A stretch of DNA of 64,000 bases from Roseiterribacter gracilis (GCA_018332375.1 BOPV01000001.1:1674001-1738000); one strand, 5' to 3'. Positions 8,275 to 20,507 are shown, numbered from the stretch's first letter. Notes: generated from the letters alone by a model not told the origin. A program made the numbers and translations.

Positions 8275-9183
8275 TCAACGAAACCCTAATCGACCCCGCA
8301 CATGGTCGAGCGCGCCAGAGGCGAAGGGCACGCCAAAGCTGATCAGCGCGGTACCGATCCATTCGACCGTCGTCGGCACCTCGCCCAGAATCGGAATCGC
8401 AGCGAACAGGGTGAGCACCGGTACCAGCGACGCGAACGGCGCCACGCCGGTCGAACCCAGCAACGCCAGCGCACGGTTCCAACCGATCAATGCGCCGAGC
8501 GAAATGAACACGCCTTGGTACAGGCCCTGAAACAGCACCGCCGGCAGCGGTGCCTCGTCCAAGGTCGGATGCAGGAACAGTACATAGACCGGCAGATAGA
8601 AGGCCGCCGACAAGGTCGACACGATTGCGGTCGCGTGCAGCGACGTCAGGCCGGTGCGGCGGTTGAGCAAGGTGTAGATCGCCCACAAGCACGACGACGA
8701 CAAAAGCAAAACCTGCCCGAACAGTTGCGACGACGATTGGCCGATGCCTTCGATACCGACGATCGAGGCGGCACCGCAGAAAATCAGCAGCAACCCAAAG
8801 AAGCGCAGTCGCGACGGACGTTCGCGTAGAAACAGCACGCCAATCAACGTGACCCACAAGGGCAGCACGCCCGGAATCAACGCGCCGCCCTGCCCCGCCG
8901 GCGCGAGGCTCAGCCCGCCCGCCGCAACCAGCACGTAGGGCGCACCCGCCGTGACCGCCAAGGCGAGCACAGTGCGAATTCCCAGACGCTGCACCGCAAA
9001 TCCGTGGCGCAACACGATTGGCAGCATGACGATCGCAGCGACGGCAAAGCGCACAGCGACGAGATCGAACACGCTCATCGAACGCGTTACGCCAAAGCGC
9101 GTCGCGATCTGCCAACTGGCCCACAACAAAACGGTGAAAAGCGCCCAGGCGATTCCGAGCGGAAGTTGCTTACGTTCCAACAT
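8275..9183 (-). CDS. EamA/DMT-family exporter, copy 1
   Basis: 302 residues, ten predicted transmembrane helices as two EamA repeats. Typical elements are LLWASWQIATRFGV in helix 1, QGGALIPGVLPLWVTL near residue 100 and the loop FLRERPSRLRF after it. Family members export metabolites or amino acids. It is a close paralogue of the gene at 9298-10188, sharing for example YLPVYVLFLHP and FQGLYQGVF-type segments, which points to tandem duplication. Substrate unknown. Confidence 0.85.
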   Translation of the reverse strand: MLERKQLPLGIAWALFTVLLWASWQIATRFGVTRSMSVFDLVAVRFAVAAIVMLPIVLRHGFAVQRLGIRTVLALAVTAGAPYVLVAAGGLSLAPAGQGGALIPGVLPLWVTLIGVLFLRERPSRLRFFGLLLIFCGAASIVGIEGIGQSSSQLFGQVLLLSSSCLWAIYTLLNRRTGLTSLHATAIVSTLSAAFYLPVYVLFLHPTLDEAPLPAVLFQGLYQGVFISLGALIGWNRALALLGSTGVAPFASLVPVLTLFAAIPILGEVPTTVEWIGTALISFGVPFASGALDHVRGRLGFR

Positions 9184-9297
9184 GCGCTGCTAGCTACGAC
9201 CATTCGCGCCGCTTGTCCTGCGCTGCTCGTGCACGGCAGCCAGCGTCGCCAGGGTCAGAGCAATCGCCGACGCTGTACTGCAGCAGGCGTCTCCTGG

Positions 9298-10188
9298 TCA
9301 GGCCGCTTTGCGATCCAGCGCGCCGGTTGCCAGCGGCACGCCGCAACTGATCAGCAAGGTCCCGATCCATTCGGCATGGGTCGGGATCTCGTTCAGGAAC
9401 GGGATCGCCGCTAGCAAGGCGAGCACCGGCGCCAGCGCCGCAAACGGTGCCGCGCGCGACGCGCCCAGCAGTGCGACGGCGCGATTCCAGGTCAGCATCG
9501 CGACGACGCCGGCAAACACGCCTTGGTAGAAACAATGGAAGGCGACGTCCTTGAACGGCATCGATGGCAAGGACGGATGCAGGAACAGAACATAGACCGG
9601 CAGGTACAGGATCGCCGACCAGACCGCGACGATGGCGACCGCATGGATCGGCGTCACGCCCGCACCGCGCAGCGCGACGGTGTAGATCGCCCACATCAAG
9701 CCCGCTGCAATCAGCAGCGCCTGGCCAAGCAGACGTTCGTTGCTGCCGCCGAGCGCTTCGAATCCAACAATCGCAAGCGCGCCGACCAGGATCAGCAGCA
9801 AGCCAATCTGGCGCGGCCGCGACGGACGTTCGCGCAAGAAGACGACGCCCAGCAGCAACACCCAGAGCGGCATCACGCCCGGAGTCAGCGCGCCGCCCTG
9901 CGCGGCCGGCGCCAAGGTGAGACCCGAACAAATGACGATGAAGTACGGCGCACCGGCACCGAAGACGAGTGCCGCGGTGCGCCAGATGCCGATCTGGCGA
10001 ATGCCAAAGCCGTGTTTGATCGCGATCGGCAAGGTAATGATCGCGGCGGTACCGAACCGCGCCGCAACCACGTCGACCGCATGCATCGCGTGCAAGACGC
10101 CGAGGCGCGTGACGATGAACCACGACGCCCAGATCGTAACGGTAAGCAGCGCGAAGGCGCCGCCGAGCCAGAGCTTCTTGCGATCCAT
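9298..10188 (-). CDS. EamA/DMT-family exporter, copy 2
   Basis: 296 residues, ten predicted helices in two EamA repeats: TIWASWFIVTRLGV, QGGALTPGVMPLWVLL and FLRERPSRPRQIG line up with the paralogue at 8275-9183. It follows aconitase on the same strand, separated from it by a strong hairpin (10206-10237), so the two probably have separate transcripts. The copies differ at many hydrophobic positions, so the duplication is not recent. Substrate unknown. Confidence 0.85.
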   Translation of the reverse strand: MDRKKLWLGGAFALLTVTIWASWFIVTRLGVLHAMHAVDVVAARFGTAAIITLPIAIKHGFGIRQIGIWRTAALVFGAGAPYFIVICSGLTLAPAAQGGALTPGVMPLWVLLLGVVFLRERPSRPRQIGLLLILVGALAIVGFEALGGSNERLLGQALLIAAGLMWAIYTVALRGAGVTPIHAVAIVAVWSAILYLPVYVLFLHPSLPSMPFKDVAFHCFYQGVFAGVVAMLTWNRAVALLGASRAAPFAALAPVLALLAAIPFLNEIPTHAEWIGTLLISCGVPLATGALDRKAA

Positions 10189-10205
10189 CGAGTGTCCCCA
10201 AACGA

Positions 10206-10237
10206 AACGAGGCGCTCCGTTGCCGGAGCGCCTCGTT
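10206..10237 (-). terminator. Rho-independent terminator of acnA
   Basis: Perfect 14-base arms AACGAGGCGCTCCG (10206-10219) and CGGAGCGCCTCGTT (10224-10237) with a 4-base loop, 24 bases after the acnA stop. On the minus strand the stem is followed by TCGTTTG, a weak T tract. Confidence 0.7.
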
Positions 10238-10260
10238 GCTCAGCGTAGGAGCGCGCTGCG

Positions 10261-12951
<2,691 letters not shown>

Positions 12952-13145
12952 GAGCGGAGTACCTTTCGGCGTAGAAAAAACCTAGGGAAGGCCTGGGTCC
13001 TACACCGGTTTGACAAGGCGGGCAAACGTGGGGACGTTGCGGCGCCCATGCGAAAAACCGATGAAGAAATCAGCGCGGTCTTGGTCCCCTTTGGTCCCAA
13101 GAGCGACGCGCAGACTGCGGTCGGAAACCTAACGGCGTCTTTATT

Positions 13146-13736
13146 TTGCCCGCGCCCCGTCTAATCGGACGGGACCTGGCTTGCCGACGCGGCGGCCGAC
13201 TCGTCTTTCGTGATCTAGGTCTCGAGCTGGGCCCCGGCGAGGCGCTGGTCCTGACCGGCCCCAACGGTGCCGGCAAGTCGAGCCTGCTCCGTCTGCTGGC
13301 CGGGCTGACGCCGCCCGAGGCCGGCACCCTCACCCTCGATGGCGCGCCCGCCGACCGCGAGCTTCTGGCGCAGACGGTGGCGCTGCTCGGCCACGAGACC
13401 GCGATCAAAAGCGTGCTGACCGTCGGCGAGCAGATTGGCCGCACCGGCTGCGGCGTGGACGCAGCGTTGCACGCGTTCGATCTGCTGAACTTGCGCGACA
13501 CGCCGGGCCGGCTTTTGTCGGCCGGGCAGAAACGCCGCGCCGCGCTGGCGCGCGTGCTGGCCTCGAACCGCGCCATCTGGCTGCTCGACGAGCCGACCCT
13601 GGGTCTCGACGCAAGCTCGCAAGCGCTGCTGGCGAACGCGATCGAAGGGCAACGCGCGCGCGGCGGCAGCGTCGTCGTCGCAACCCATGCCGAACTCGGC
13701 GTCGCCAACCCGCGCGAATTGAAGCTCGGCGCATGA
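13146..13736 (+). CDS. ccmA: Heme exporter ATP-binding protein CcmA
   Basis: 196 residues. ABC ATPase of the CcmABCD complex that frees holo-CcmE during cytochrome c maturation. Walker A is GPNGAGKSSLLR (about 38-49), the signature motif is LSAGQKRR and Walker B is IWLLDEPTLGLD. The start is TTG 13146 (MPAPRLIGRDLACRRG); no ATG fits this position and the family alignment begins here. It is the first gene of ccmABC-fecR-ccmDEFGHI and overlaps ccmB by 4 bases (ATGA). Confidence 0.93.
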   Translation: MPAPRLIGRDLACRRGGRLVFRDLGLELGPGEALVLTGPNGAGKSSLLRLLAGLTPPEAGTLTLDGAPADRELLAQTVALLGHETAIKSVLTVGEQIGRTGCGVDAALHAFDLLNLRDTPGRLLSAGQKRRAALARVLASNRAIWLLDEPTLGLDASSQALLANAIEGQRARGGSVVVATHAELGVANPRELKLGA

Positions 13737-14395
13737 ACTTCATCGCTCTCGTCCGTCGCGATCTGCGGCTTGCGCTGCGCCAGGGCACCGACGCCTTCGT
13801 GTCGTTGCTGTTCTTCGTGCTGGTGCTGGTGCTGGTACCGCTTGCGATCGGACCCGAACCGCAATTGCTGGCGCGCGTTGCGCCCGGCCTGATCTGGATC
13901 GCGGCCTTGTTGTCGGTGCTGCTGTCGCTGGAGCGCATGTTCCAGAGCGAATACGAGGACGGCAGTTTGGATCAGTTGGCGCTGTCGGGAATTCCGTTCG
14001 CGCTGATCGTTGCCGCAAAAGTGACGGCGCAATGGCTGACGACGGGACTGCCGTTGTTGTTGGCCGGCCCAATCCTCGCCGCCATGCTGGCGCTGCCGAA
14101 CGACGCGCAAGCGGTGCTGCTGCTGTCGTTGCTGCTGGGCACGCCGACCTTGTCGCTGGTCGGTGCGATAGGTGCGGCCTTGGTCGTCGGCGCACGCCGC
14201 GGCGGCGTGTTGCTCGCGCTGCTGGTGTTGCCGCTTTATGTTCCGGTTCTAATTTTCGCCGCCGGCGCGATTGACGCGGCTGCAGCCGGCCTGCCGGCCC
14301 GGCCGCATCTGCTGTTGCTGGCCGGCTGTCTTGCTGTTTCGCTGCCGTTGGCACCGCTCGCCGCGGCAGCCGCGCTCAAGGATGCGCTTCGATGA
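13733..14395 (+). CDS. ccmB: Heme exporter membrane protein CcmB
   Basis: 220 residues, six transmembrane helices, the standard CcmB length. Membrane subunit of the CcmABCD ABC complex. Recognisable features are RRDLRLALRQGTDA at the N terminus and ERMFQSEYEDGSLDQLALS around residue 65, a stretch typical of CcmB. ATG 13733 overlaps the ccmA stop, and its own stop overlaps the ccmC start, so translation is coupled. Confidence 0.94.
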   Translation: MNFIALVRRDLRLALRQGTDAFVSLLFFVLVLVLVPLAIGPEPQLLARVAPGLIWIAALLSVLLSLERMFQSEYEDGSLDQLALSGIPFALIVAAKVTAQWLTTGLPLLLAGPILAAMLALPNDAQAVLLLSLLLGTPTLSLVGAIGAALVVGARRGGVLLALLVLPLYVPVLIFAAGAIDAAAAGLPARPHLLLLAGCLAVSLPLAPLAAAAALKDALR

Positions 14396-15114
14396 ATTTG
14401 CACCGTTTCGCAAACCCCGCGCGCTTCCTGCGCATCGCGCGCGTCGTGACGCCGCTTGCGGGTTGGATCGCCGTCGCAACGTTGCTGGCTGGTGCGGTGT
14501 TCGGCCTGGTCTTGTCGCCGCCCGACTATCAGCAAAGCGAGACGGTGCGCATCATGTATGTGCACGTTCCGTCGGCCTGGTTGGCGTTGCAGAGCTACAT
14601 CGCGATGGCGCTCGCCGCCGCGGTTGCGCTGGTGTGGAAACATCCGCTGGCGGATCTGTTCGTCAAAGCCGCTGCACCGGTCGGCGCCGGCTTCACCCTG
14701 TTGTGTCTGATCACCGGTTCGTTCTGGGGCCGTCCGACCTGGGGCGCATGGTGGGTGTGGGATGCGCGCCTGACATCGATGCTGGTGCTGCTCTTCTTGT
14801 ATGTCGGCTACATGGCGTTGGCGGGTGCGTTCGACGACGAAGAACGCGGCCATCGCGCCGGTGCGGTGCTGGTGCTGACCGGCATCGTCGACGTGCCAAT
14901 CGTCAAATTTTCGGTCGAGTGGTGGAACACGCTGCACCAGCCTACCAGCGTGTTTCGTCTCGGCGGTCCGACCATCGCCAGCGAAATGTTGTGGCCGCTG
15001 GGCTTGATGGTTGTCGGCTTCACCGCATTCTTCGTGTGGATCGTCTGCGTACGCCTCGAGACCGAGCTGCTGCACCGGAAAATCCGGGCGCGGCTCGAAA
15101 ACACGCCTGCGTAA
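14392..15114 (+). CDS. ccmC: Heme handling protein CcmC
   Basis: 240 residues, six transmembrane helices. CcmC presents heme to CcmE. The tryptophan-rich heme-binding WWD signature reads WGAWWVWDARLTS near residue 118, flanked by conserved histidines such as the one in YVHVPSAW. It overlaps ccmB by 4 bases. After its stop a 70-base gap precedes an inserted FecR-domain gene, which breaks the tight spacing of the rest of the operon. Confidence 0.95.
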   Translation: MNLHRFANPARFLRIARVVTPLAGWIAVATLLAGAVFGLVLSPPDYQQSETVRIMYVHVPSAWLALQSYIAMALAAAVALVWKHPLADLFVKAAAPVGAGFTLLCLITGSFWGRPTWGAWWVWDARLTSMLVLLFLYVGYMALAGAFDDEERGHRAGAVLVLTGIVDVPIVKFSVEWWNTLHQPTSVFRLGGPTIASEMLWPLGLMVVGFTAFFVWIVCVRLETELLHRKIRARLENTPA

Positions 15115-15184
15115 ACCACGTCCGATAGCATCCAGCCGGACCTGTCGGTCGTACCTCCGTTGGATCTTCGAGAGGGAGAGAGAC

Positions 15185-15814
15185 ATGCCTCGTCTGCACG
15201 TCGCGTTGGCGCTTGCCGCCGTCGCGTTTCTTCTGACGCCGTCCGCCCACGCCGCTGTCGCCGGTACCGTCACCAAATTGCAGGGTGACGCTGCGCGCGT
15301 TGCCGACGGCAAGCGCAACAGTCTCGATGTCGGCGAAGCCTTGTCGGTCGGCGACGTGATCGAAACCGGCGCCAAGTCGCGCCTTCTGATCAAGCTGGTC
15401 GATGGCAGCGAACTGACGTTGGGTGAAAACGCGCGCGCTACGTTGGACGCGTTGAAGATCGACAAAGTCGCCAGCAGCGGCGAAGAAAAAATCTCGGTCG
15501 AACAAGGCGCGTTCCTGTTCCAGGGCGGCAGCATCGAGAAGATGAAACAACGCGACGTCGCGGTGCGCACGCCGGTCGCCACGATGGGCATTCGCGGCAC
15601 CAAATTCTGGGGCGGTCAGCAGGGCGACCGCTACGGCGTGCTGACCTTCAGCGGCAAGGTCGAGGTCAAAGGCAAAGACGGCAGCGCCGTCTTGCTGACA
15701 GCGGGCAAAGGCACCTGGTTCGGGCCCGGCGCAACGACCCCGAAAAAGCCGGATGCCTGGACCAAGCAAGAGACCAGCGGCGCAGTCGAATCGATCACCT
15801 TCAGTCCGAAGTAA
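15185..15814 (+). CDS. Periplasmic FecR-domain protein inserted in the ccm operon
   Basis: 209 residues: signal peptide MPRLHVALALAAVAFLLTPSAHAA, then one FecR domain (about 40-145) with GDVIETGAKSRLLIKLVDGSELTLGE-like strands and RTPVATMGIRGTKFWG. There is no membrane anchor and no partner sigma gene, so it is not a classical FecR anti-sigma regulator; proteins of this form are secreted and of unknown role. ATG 15185 follows a purine-rich GAGAGGGAGAGAG site. It sits between ccmC and ccmD on the same strand, with a hairpin just after its stop. Confidence 0.85.
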   Translation: MPRLHVALALAAVAFLLTPSAHAAVAGTVTKLQGDAARVADGKRNSLDVGEALSVGDVIETGAKSRLLIKLVDGSELTLGENARATLDALKIDKVASSGEEKISVEQGAFLFQGGSIEKMKQRDVAVRTPVATMGIRGTKFWGGQQGDRYGVLTFSGKVEVKGKDGSAVLLTAGKGTWFGPGATTPKKPDAWTKQETSGAVESITFSPK

Positions 15815-15824
15815 TCTGCGGCCC

Positions 15825-15860
15825 CGCGGCCCTTCGCCCCTCCGCGGATGAAGGGCCGCG
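15825..15860 (+). promoter_or_regulatory. Hairpin between fecR and ccmD
   Basis: Perfect 11-base arms CGCGGCCCTTC (15825-15835) and GAAGGGCCGCG (15850-15860) around a 14-base loop, starting 11 bases after the fecR stop. No T tract follows, so it is more likely a transcript-stabilising or attenuating hairpin than a full terminator. It could lower expression of ccmDEFGHI relative to fecR. Confidence 0.55.
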
Positions 15861-15878
15861 TGCTAATCCAGCGCGGTC

Positions 15879-16040
15879 ATGACCGACCGCGTGCGTGAGT
15901 TCTTCGAAATGGGCGGCTACGCCCTCTATGTCTGGCCCGCCTGGGGCCTGGCGCTGGTGATTTTGGGCGGGCTGGCGCTGGCCGCGCAGCGCGCCCGTCG
16001 CGCCGCGCGCAGCGCGCTCGCCGACGTCGAGCGCACATGA
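15879..16040 (+). CDS. ccmD: Heme exporter accessory protein CcmD
   Basis: 53 residues. Small membrane protein that releases holo-CcmE from CcmABC. The sequence MTDRVREFFEMGGYALYVWP is the typical CcmD start (FxMGGYAxYVW), followed by one transmembrane helix and an Arg-rich cytoplasmic tail. ATG 15879 follows the hairpin, and the stop overlaps the ccmE start (ATGA 16037-16040). Confidence 0.92.
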   Translation: MTDRVREFFEMGGYALYVWPAWGLALVILGGLALAAQRARRAARSALADVERT

Positions 16041-16492
16041 CCCGCAAGCGTCGCCGTCTCTACACGCTGCTCCTGGCGCTGACCGGTCTCGGCGTTGCGA
16101 CTGCGCTGGTGCTGACCGCATTCCAGGACGAGCTGGTGTTTTTCTACAGCCCGACCGACATCGCCGCGAACAAGCCCGCACCCGGCCGCGCCATTCGCCT
16201 CGGCGGCATGGTCGAACAAGGTTCGGTGCAGAAGCTGCCCGACGGTGTCACCAAATTTCGCGTCACCGACACGGCACGCACGATCGACGTGACCTACAAA
16301 GGCGCGTTGCCGGATCTGTTTCGCGAAGGCCAGGGCGTCGTCGCCGAAGGCATGTTGGCGGGCGAAAGCCAGTTCAACGCGCGCACCATTCTCGCCAAGC
16401 ATGACGAACGCTACATGCCGCCCGAAATCGCCAAGTCGATGAAGAAGGCAGATGGCGAACAACAACATTCGACCGGAACCTTGCTGAAGTGA
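16037..16492 (+). CDS. ccmE: Cytochrome c-type biogenesis heme chaperone CcmE
   Basis: 151 residues. Membrane-anchored periplasmic OB-fold protein that carries heme covalently. The heme-binding histidine is His122 in AKHDERYMPPE, with conserved Tyr126. An N-terminal anchor spans about residues 8-29 after a basic start (MTRKRRR). It overlaps ccmD and ccmF by 4 bases each. Confidence 0.96.
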   Translation: MTRKRRRLYTLLLALTGLGVATALVLTAFQDELVFFYSPTDIAANKPAPGRAIRLGGMVEQGSVQKLPDGVTKFRVTDTARTIDVTYKGALPDLFREGQGVVAEGMLAGESQFNARTILAKHDERYMPPEIAKSMKKADGEQQHSTGTLLK

Positions 16493-18483
16493 TCGCCGAG
16501 CTGGGTCAGTTCGCGCTGTCCCTGGCGCTGATCGCCGCCATCGCGCAGGCGATCCTGTCGCTGGTCGGCGCGCATCGCATCGATGCACGTTTTATGGCGG
16601 CCGGCGCGCGTGCCGCATCGTTGCAAGCGGGATCGCTCGCTTTCGCGTTCGGCGTTCTGCTGTGGTCGCATGCGCAGGACGATTTCAGCGTGCGCAACGT
16701 TTCCGAGAACGGGCATCGCTTGAAACCGATGCTCTACAAGCTGGCCGGCGCGTGGGGAAACCACGAAGGCTCGATGCTGTTGTGGATCCTGGTGTTGGCT
16801 GCGTTCGGTGCTGCGGTCGCACTCCGCGGCCGCCAATTGCCTGCAACGTTGCGCGCGCGCGTCGTCGGCGTGCAGGGACTGATCGGCATCGGCTTCGTCT
16901 TGTTCGTCGTGCTGGCGTCGAACCCGCTGGCGCGGATGTTTCCGGTGCCGTTCGAAGGCAACGACCTCAATCCGATTTTGCAGGACCCCGCGCTCGCCGC
17001 GCATCCGCCGTTTCTTTATCTCGGCTATGTCGGTTTCTCGGTCGCGTTTTCGTTCGCAATTGCCGCGCTGCTCGAAGGCCGCGTCGATCCCGCGTGGGCA
17101 CGTTGGGTGCGGCCGTGGACGCTGGCGGCCTGGTGCTGTCTGACCTTGGGCATCGCGCTTGGTTCGTGGTGGGCCTATTACGAACTTGGCTGGGGCGGCT
17201 GGTGGTTCTGGGATCCAGTTGAAAACGCCAGCCTGATGCCGTGGTTGTCGGGCACGGCGCTGCTGCATTCCGCCGTCGTGGTCGAAAAGCGCGACGCGTT
17301 GAAAAGCTGGACCGTGCTGCTGGCCATTCTGACGTTCGCGCTGTCGCTGGTCGGCACCTTCCTGGTGCGATCGGGCGTGTTGTCGAGCGTGCATGCCTTC
17401 GCGGTCGATCCCGCGCGCGGCGTGTTCGTGCTGGTGCTATTGGCGCTGACGGTCGGCGGCGCGCTGACGTTGTACGCCTGGCGCGCACCGCAGTTGAAAC
17501 TGGGCGGGTTGTTTCGTCCGATCAGCCGCGAAGGCGCGTTGGTGCTGAACAACCTGCTGCTGACCACGGCGTGCGCCACGGTGTTTGTCGGCACGCTCTA
17601 CCCGCTGTTTCTCGACGCGACGCAGGGCCGTTCGGTCTCGGTCGGCCCGCCCTACTATCTGCGTAGCTTCACGCCGCTGATGGTCGGGTTGTTGGTTGCG
17701 ATGGCCGCAGGGCCGTTGCTGGCCTGGAAGCGCGGCGATCTTGCAGCCGCGCTGCAACGTTTGTGGGTGGCGCTGCTGGCGCTGCTCATCGTCGCTTCGC
17801 TGACTTGGTACGTGCAGGGCGGCGGGCCGTGGTTGGCGCTGGTCGGGTTCGGGCTTGGCGCCTGGACGATCGTCGGCGCCGCCACCGATCTTGCCGAGCG
17901 CGTCCGTCTGTTCCGCGTTCCGCTGTCGTCGAGCAGCGCACGCTTCGCCAATCTGCCGCGCAGCGCCATCGGCGCCGCCATCGCGCACGCCGGGCTTGGC
18001 ATTGCCGTCGTCGGCATGACGGGATCGGCGCTGTGGCAGAGCGAACGCGTGCTGACGATGCAGGTCGGCGAGAAAGTCGAGATTGCGGGCTACACGCTGA
18101 CCTTCGACGGCGTGCACAAAGAACCGGGCGCGAATTACGTCGCCGAGCGCGGTGCGTTTCGTCTACAGCGCGGCAACGGCGACGGTCTCGGCACGATGAC
18201 GCCGGAGCGCCGCTTCTACCCGTCGCAACGCACGACCACGACCGAAGCCGCGATCCGCACCACCGGCCTGGCTGATCTCTACGTCGTGATCGGCGAGCCT
18301 GACGGCAACGGCACCGTCGTGCGCGTCTGGCACCATCCGTTCGTGCCGTGGATCTGGGGCGGCGCCATCGTGATGGTTGCGGGTGGATTGCTGTCGCTGG
18401 CCGATCGCCGGCTGCGCGTCGGTGCGCCGCGCGCCAGTACGCCCGGCAAGGTGGCCGCCAACGTGGTCGCTGCCGATGCGTAG
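16489..18483 (+). CDS. ccmF: Cytochrome c heme lyase subunit CcmF
   Basis: 664 residues, about 15 transmembrane helices. CcmF with CcmH attaches heme to the apocytochrome. The WWD heme-binding domain appears as GWGGWWFWDPVENASLMPW near residue 235, and the C-terminal periplasmic region follows GMTGSALWQSE. GTG 16489 overlaps the ccmE stop (GTGA). Its 3' end overlaps ccmG by 8 bases. Confidence 0.96.
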   Translation: MIAELGQFALSLALIAAIAQAILSLVGAHRIDARFMAAGARAASLQAGSLAFAFGVLLWSHAQDDFSVRNVSENGHRLKPMLYKLAGAWGNHEGSMLLWILVLAAFGAAVALRGRQLPATLRARVVGVQGLIGIGFVLFVVLASNPLARMFPVPFEGNDLNPILQDPALAAHPPFLYLGYVGFSVAFSFAIAALLEGRVDPAWARWVRPWTLAAWCCLTLGIALGSWWAYYELGWGGWWFWDPVENASLMPWLSGTALLHSAVVVEKRDALKSWTVLLAILTFALSLVGTFLVRSGVLSSVHAFAVDPARGVFVLVLLALTVGGALTLYAWRAPQLKLGGLFRPISREGALVLNNLLLTTACATVFVGTLYPLFLDATQGRSVSVGPPYYLRSFTPLMVGLLVAMAAGPLLAWKRGDLAAALQRLWVALLALLIVASLTWYVQGGGPWLALVGFGLGAWTIVGAATDLAERVRLFRVPLSSSSARFANLPRSAIGAAIAHAGLGIAVVGMTGSALWQSERVLTMQVGEKVEIAGYTLTFDGVHKEPGANYVAERGAFRLQRGNGDGLGTMTPERRFYPSQRTTTTEAAIRTTGLADLYVVIGEPDGNGTVVRVWHHPFVPWIWGGAIVMVAGGLLSLADRRLRVGAPRASTPGKVAANVVAADA

Positions 18484-19036
18484 ACTTCTCTATCTGCTGC
18501 CGGCGCTGCTGCTGGCGGTGCTGTTGTTCCGCTTCGTGACGCCGCTGCTGCGCGGCGACGATCCCAGCCGCATCGCGTCGGTGCTGATCGGCAAGCCGGT
18601 GCCGAATTTTGCGCTGGCGAGTCTCGACGGCACGCCGGGGCCGAGCAGCGACAAGCATATCTTAAGCAGCGCTTCGCTTAGGGGCCAGATCACGCTGGTC
18701 AATTTCTTCGCCTCCTGGTGCACACCGTGCCGTGCCGAGCACCCGACTTTGATGCGCGTCGCTGCGTCGAAGAAAGCGGTCGTGATCGGCATCGCCTACA
18801 AAGACGATCCGATGGCGTCGGCAAAATTCCTGGCCGAGCTGGGCAATCCGTTCGCGCAAGTCGGTGTCGACCGCGCCGGCGCCACCGGCATCGAATTCGG
18901 CCTGACCGGCGTGCCCGAAACCTTCGTGATCGACGCCAAAGGCATCGTGCGTTTCCGCCATGTCGGGCCGCTGCTGGAACGCGACGTCGCCGACAAGATC
19001 CTGCCCTTGCTGGCCAAGCTGAAGAACGAGCAGTGA
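18476..19036 (+). CDS. ccmG: Periplasmic thiol:disulfide oxidoreductase CcmG/DsbE
   Basis: 186 residues. One N-terminal membrane anchor (about 3-20) and a thioredoxin fold with the redox motif WCTPC (81-85) and the cis-proline region GVPETFVID. It keeps the CXXCH cysteines of apocytochrome c reduced. ATG 18476 lies inside the last codons of ccmF, an 8-base overlap. The stop overlaps ccmH (GTGA). Confidence 0.95.
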   Translation: MRRLLYLLPALLLAVLLFRFVTPLLRGDDPSRIASVLIGKPVPNFALASLDGTPGPSSDKHILSSASLRGQITLVNFFASWCTPCRAEHPTLMRVAASKKAVVIGIAYKDDPMASAKFLAELGNPFAQVGVDRAGATGIEFGLTGVPETFVIDAKGIVRFRHVGPLLERDVADKILPLLAKLKNEQ

Positions 19037-19482
19037 AGCGACTTTTGTTGCTCCTGTTGCTGCTGCTTGCCCTGCCCGCCTTCGCGGTCGAGCCAAGCGA
19101 GCAGTTGAAAGATCCGCAGCAGGAAAAACGCGCCCGCGAAATCTCGCGCCAGCTGCGCTGCGTCGTCTGTCAGAACGAGTCGATCGACAGTTCCAACGCC
19201 GACATCGCGCGCGATCTGCGCCTGGCGGTGCGCGAACGGATCCGCGCCGGCGACGATGACGAAGCCGTCATCGCCTGGGTGCGGCAACGCTACGGCGACT
19301 TCGTGCTGCTGCAGCCGCCGCTGAATGCGTCGACCGCGCCGCTGTGGTTCGGCCCGCCCGGCTTGCTGCTGATCGCGATCATCGCGCTTGCGCTGCGCGC
19401 GCGTCGCGTGCGGCCGGCCGAACCGGCGCCGCTGACGCCGGAGGAAGCGCGCCGGCTTGCCGCCCTGGAGCGCGATCTATGA
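19033..19482 (+). CDS. ccmH: Cytochrome c-type biogenesis protein CcmH
   Basis: 149 residues. Signal peptide (a run of leucines, cleavage near PAFA), a periplasmic three-helix domain with the LRCVVCQN redox motif (Cys43 and Cys46), and a C-terminal transmembrane helix. It works with CcmG and CcmF in reducing the apocytochrome. The start is GTG 19033. The stop overlaps the ccmI start ATG 19479, so CcmH and CcmI are separate proteins here rather than fused. Confidence 0.95.
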   Translation: MKRLLLLLLLLLALPAFAVEPSEQLKDPQQEKRAREISRQLRCVVCQNESIDSSNADIARDLRLAVRERIRAGDDDEAVIAWVRQRYGDFVLLQPPLNASTAPLWFGPPGLLLIAIIALALRARRVRPAEPAPLTPEEARRLAALERDL

Positions 19483-20507
19483 TCGTCTTCTGGTTGGTGG
19501 CAGCGGTTGCGACCGCGCTGTCCGTCGCGCTGCTGACGGCACCGCTGGCGTCGCGCGCGATGGTGCGCGTCGAACCAGCGGCACGACACGCGCAACGCGT
19601 CCATCGCGCCCAGCTCGACGAAGTTGCGCACGATCTCGCAAGCGGCGCGATCGGTGCGGACGAAGCCGAAGCGGCGCGCGCCGAAATCGGACGGCGCCTG
19701 CTGGCCAGCGCCGCCGCCGACGACACCGCACCCGACGCAACCCCGCCGCGCCGGGTTGCCGCGATGGTACTGACTGCCTTGGTGCCGATTGCGGCGCTGG
19801 GTCTGTATCTATTCGTCGGCGTGCCCGATCTGCCCCAAGACGATATGCCGCCCGAAGCAGCGCGCGCCATTGCAGCGGCTGAACGGTTGGAAACGCGGCT
19901 GATGATCGAGCCCGACGCGCAAGGCTGGTTGCTGGTCGGCGAAACGATGAAGCGATTGGGCCGCTACGACCGGTCGGAAAACGCCTTTGCCGAAGCGGCG
20001 AAGCTTCTGCCCGACGATCCGTCGGTTGCGCTGGCGCAGGCCGAGGCGCGTGTGCTGGCTGCCGATGGGCGCGTCGACGAGGTCAGCGCCAATCTTCTGC
20101 TGCGCGCACCAGCCCATCCGACATCGCGCTTTTGGCTGGCCGAACGGAAATTGCAGCAAGGCGATCGTGACGGCGCGCTGGCTGCGCTCGACGCGTTGTT
20201 GGCAAGTGAGCCGAACGCCGCCTGGGCACCGATGGTGCAGTCACGCCTTGCAACGTTGCGCGGCCCCACCGACGCTGACGTCGCCGCAGTTGCGGGCATG
20301 AGCGGCGAGCAGCAACAGGCGTTCATTGAATCGATGGTGGCGCGCCTGGCGGCGCGGCTGGAAACGACGCCCGACGATGTCGAAGGCTGGCGCAAACTGG
20401 CGCGCGCCTATCGCACGATGGGGCGCACCGATGCGGCGCGCGCTGCCTTTGCGAAACTGGCTGCATTGCGCCCGGACGACGAAGAAGCGCGCGCGGCGCT
20501 GCGCTAA
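19479..20507 (+). CDS. ccmI: Cytochrome c-type biogenesis protein CcmI
   Basis: 342 residues. Two N-terminal transmembrane helices (about 2-20 and 88-108) flank a cytoplasmic segment; the C-terminal two thirds is a periplasmic TPR region ([41 protein letters not shown]). CcmI chaperones apocytochrome c to the CcmFH lyase. Last gene of the operon. It ends with a 4-base convergent overlap with the HExxH gene at 20504. Confidence 0.93.
   Translation: MIVFWLVAAVATALSVALLTAPLASRAMVRVEPAARHAQRVHRAQLDEVAHDLASGAIGADEAEAARAEIGRRLLASAAADDTAPDATPPRRVAAMVLTALVPIAALGLYLFVGVPDLPQDDMPPEAARAIAAAERLETRLMIEPDAQGWLLVGETMKRLGRYDRSENAFAEAAKLLPDDPSVALAQAEARVLAADGRVDEVSANLLLRAPAHPTSRFWLAERKLQQGDRDGALAALDALLASEPNAAWAPMVQSRLATLRGPTDADVAAVAGMSGEQQQAFIESMVARLAARLETTPDDVEGWRKLARAYRTMGRTDAARAAFAKLAALRPDDEEARAALR

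Noticed and set aside
8275..10188. The two DMT exporters considered as one broken gene
   Set aside because: Each has a full set of ten helices, its own start and stop, and a 114-base gap between them.
15185..15814. FecR-domain gene considered as a classical anti-sigma regulator of iron uptake
   Set aside because: It has a signal peptide and no transmembrane helix or cytoplasmic anti-sigma domain, and no FecI-type sigma is adjacent.
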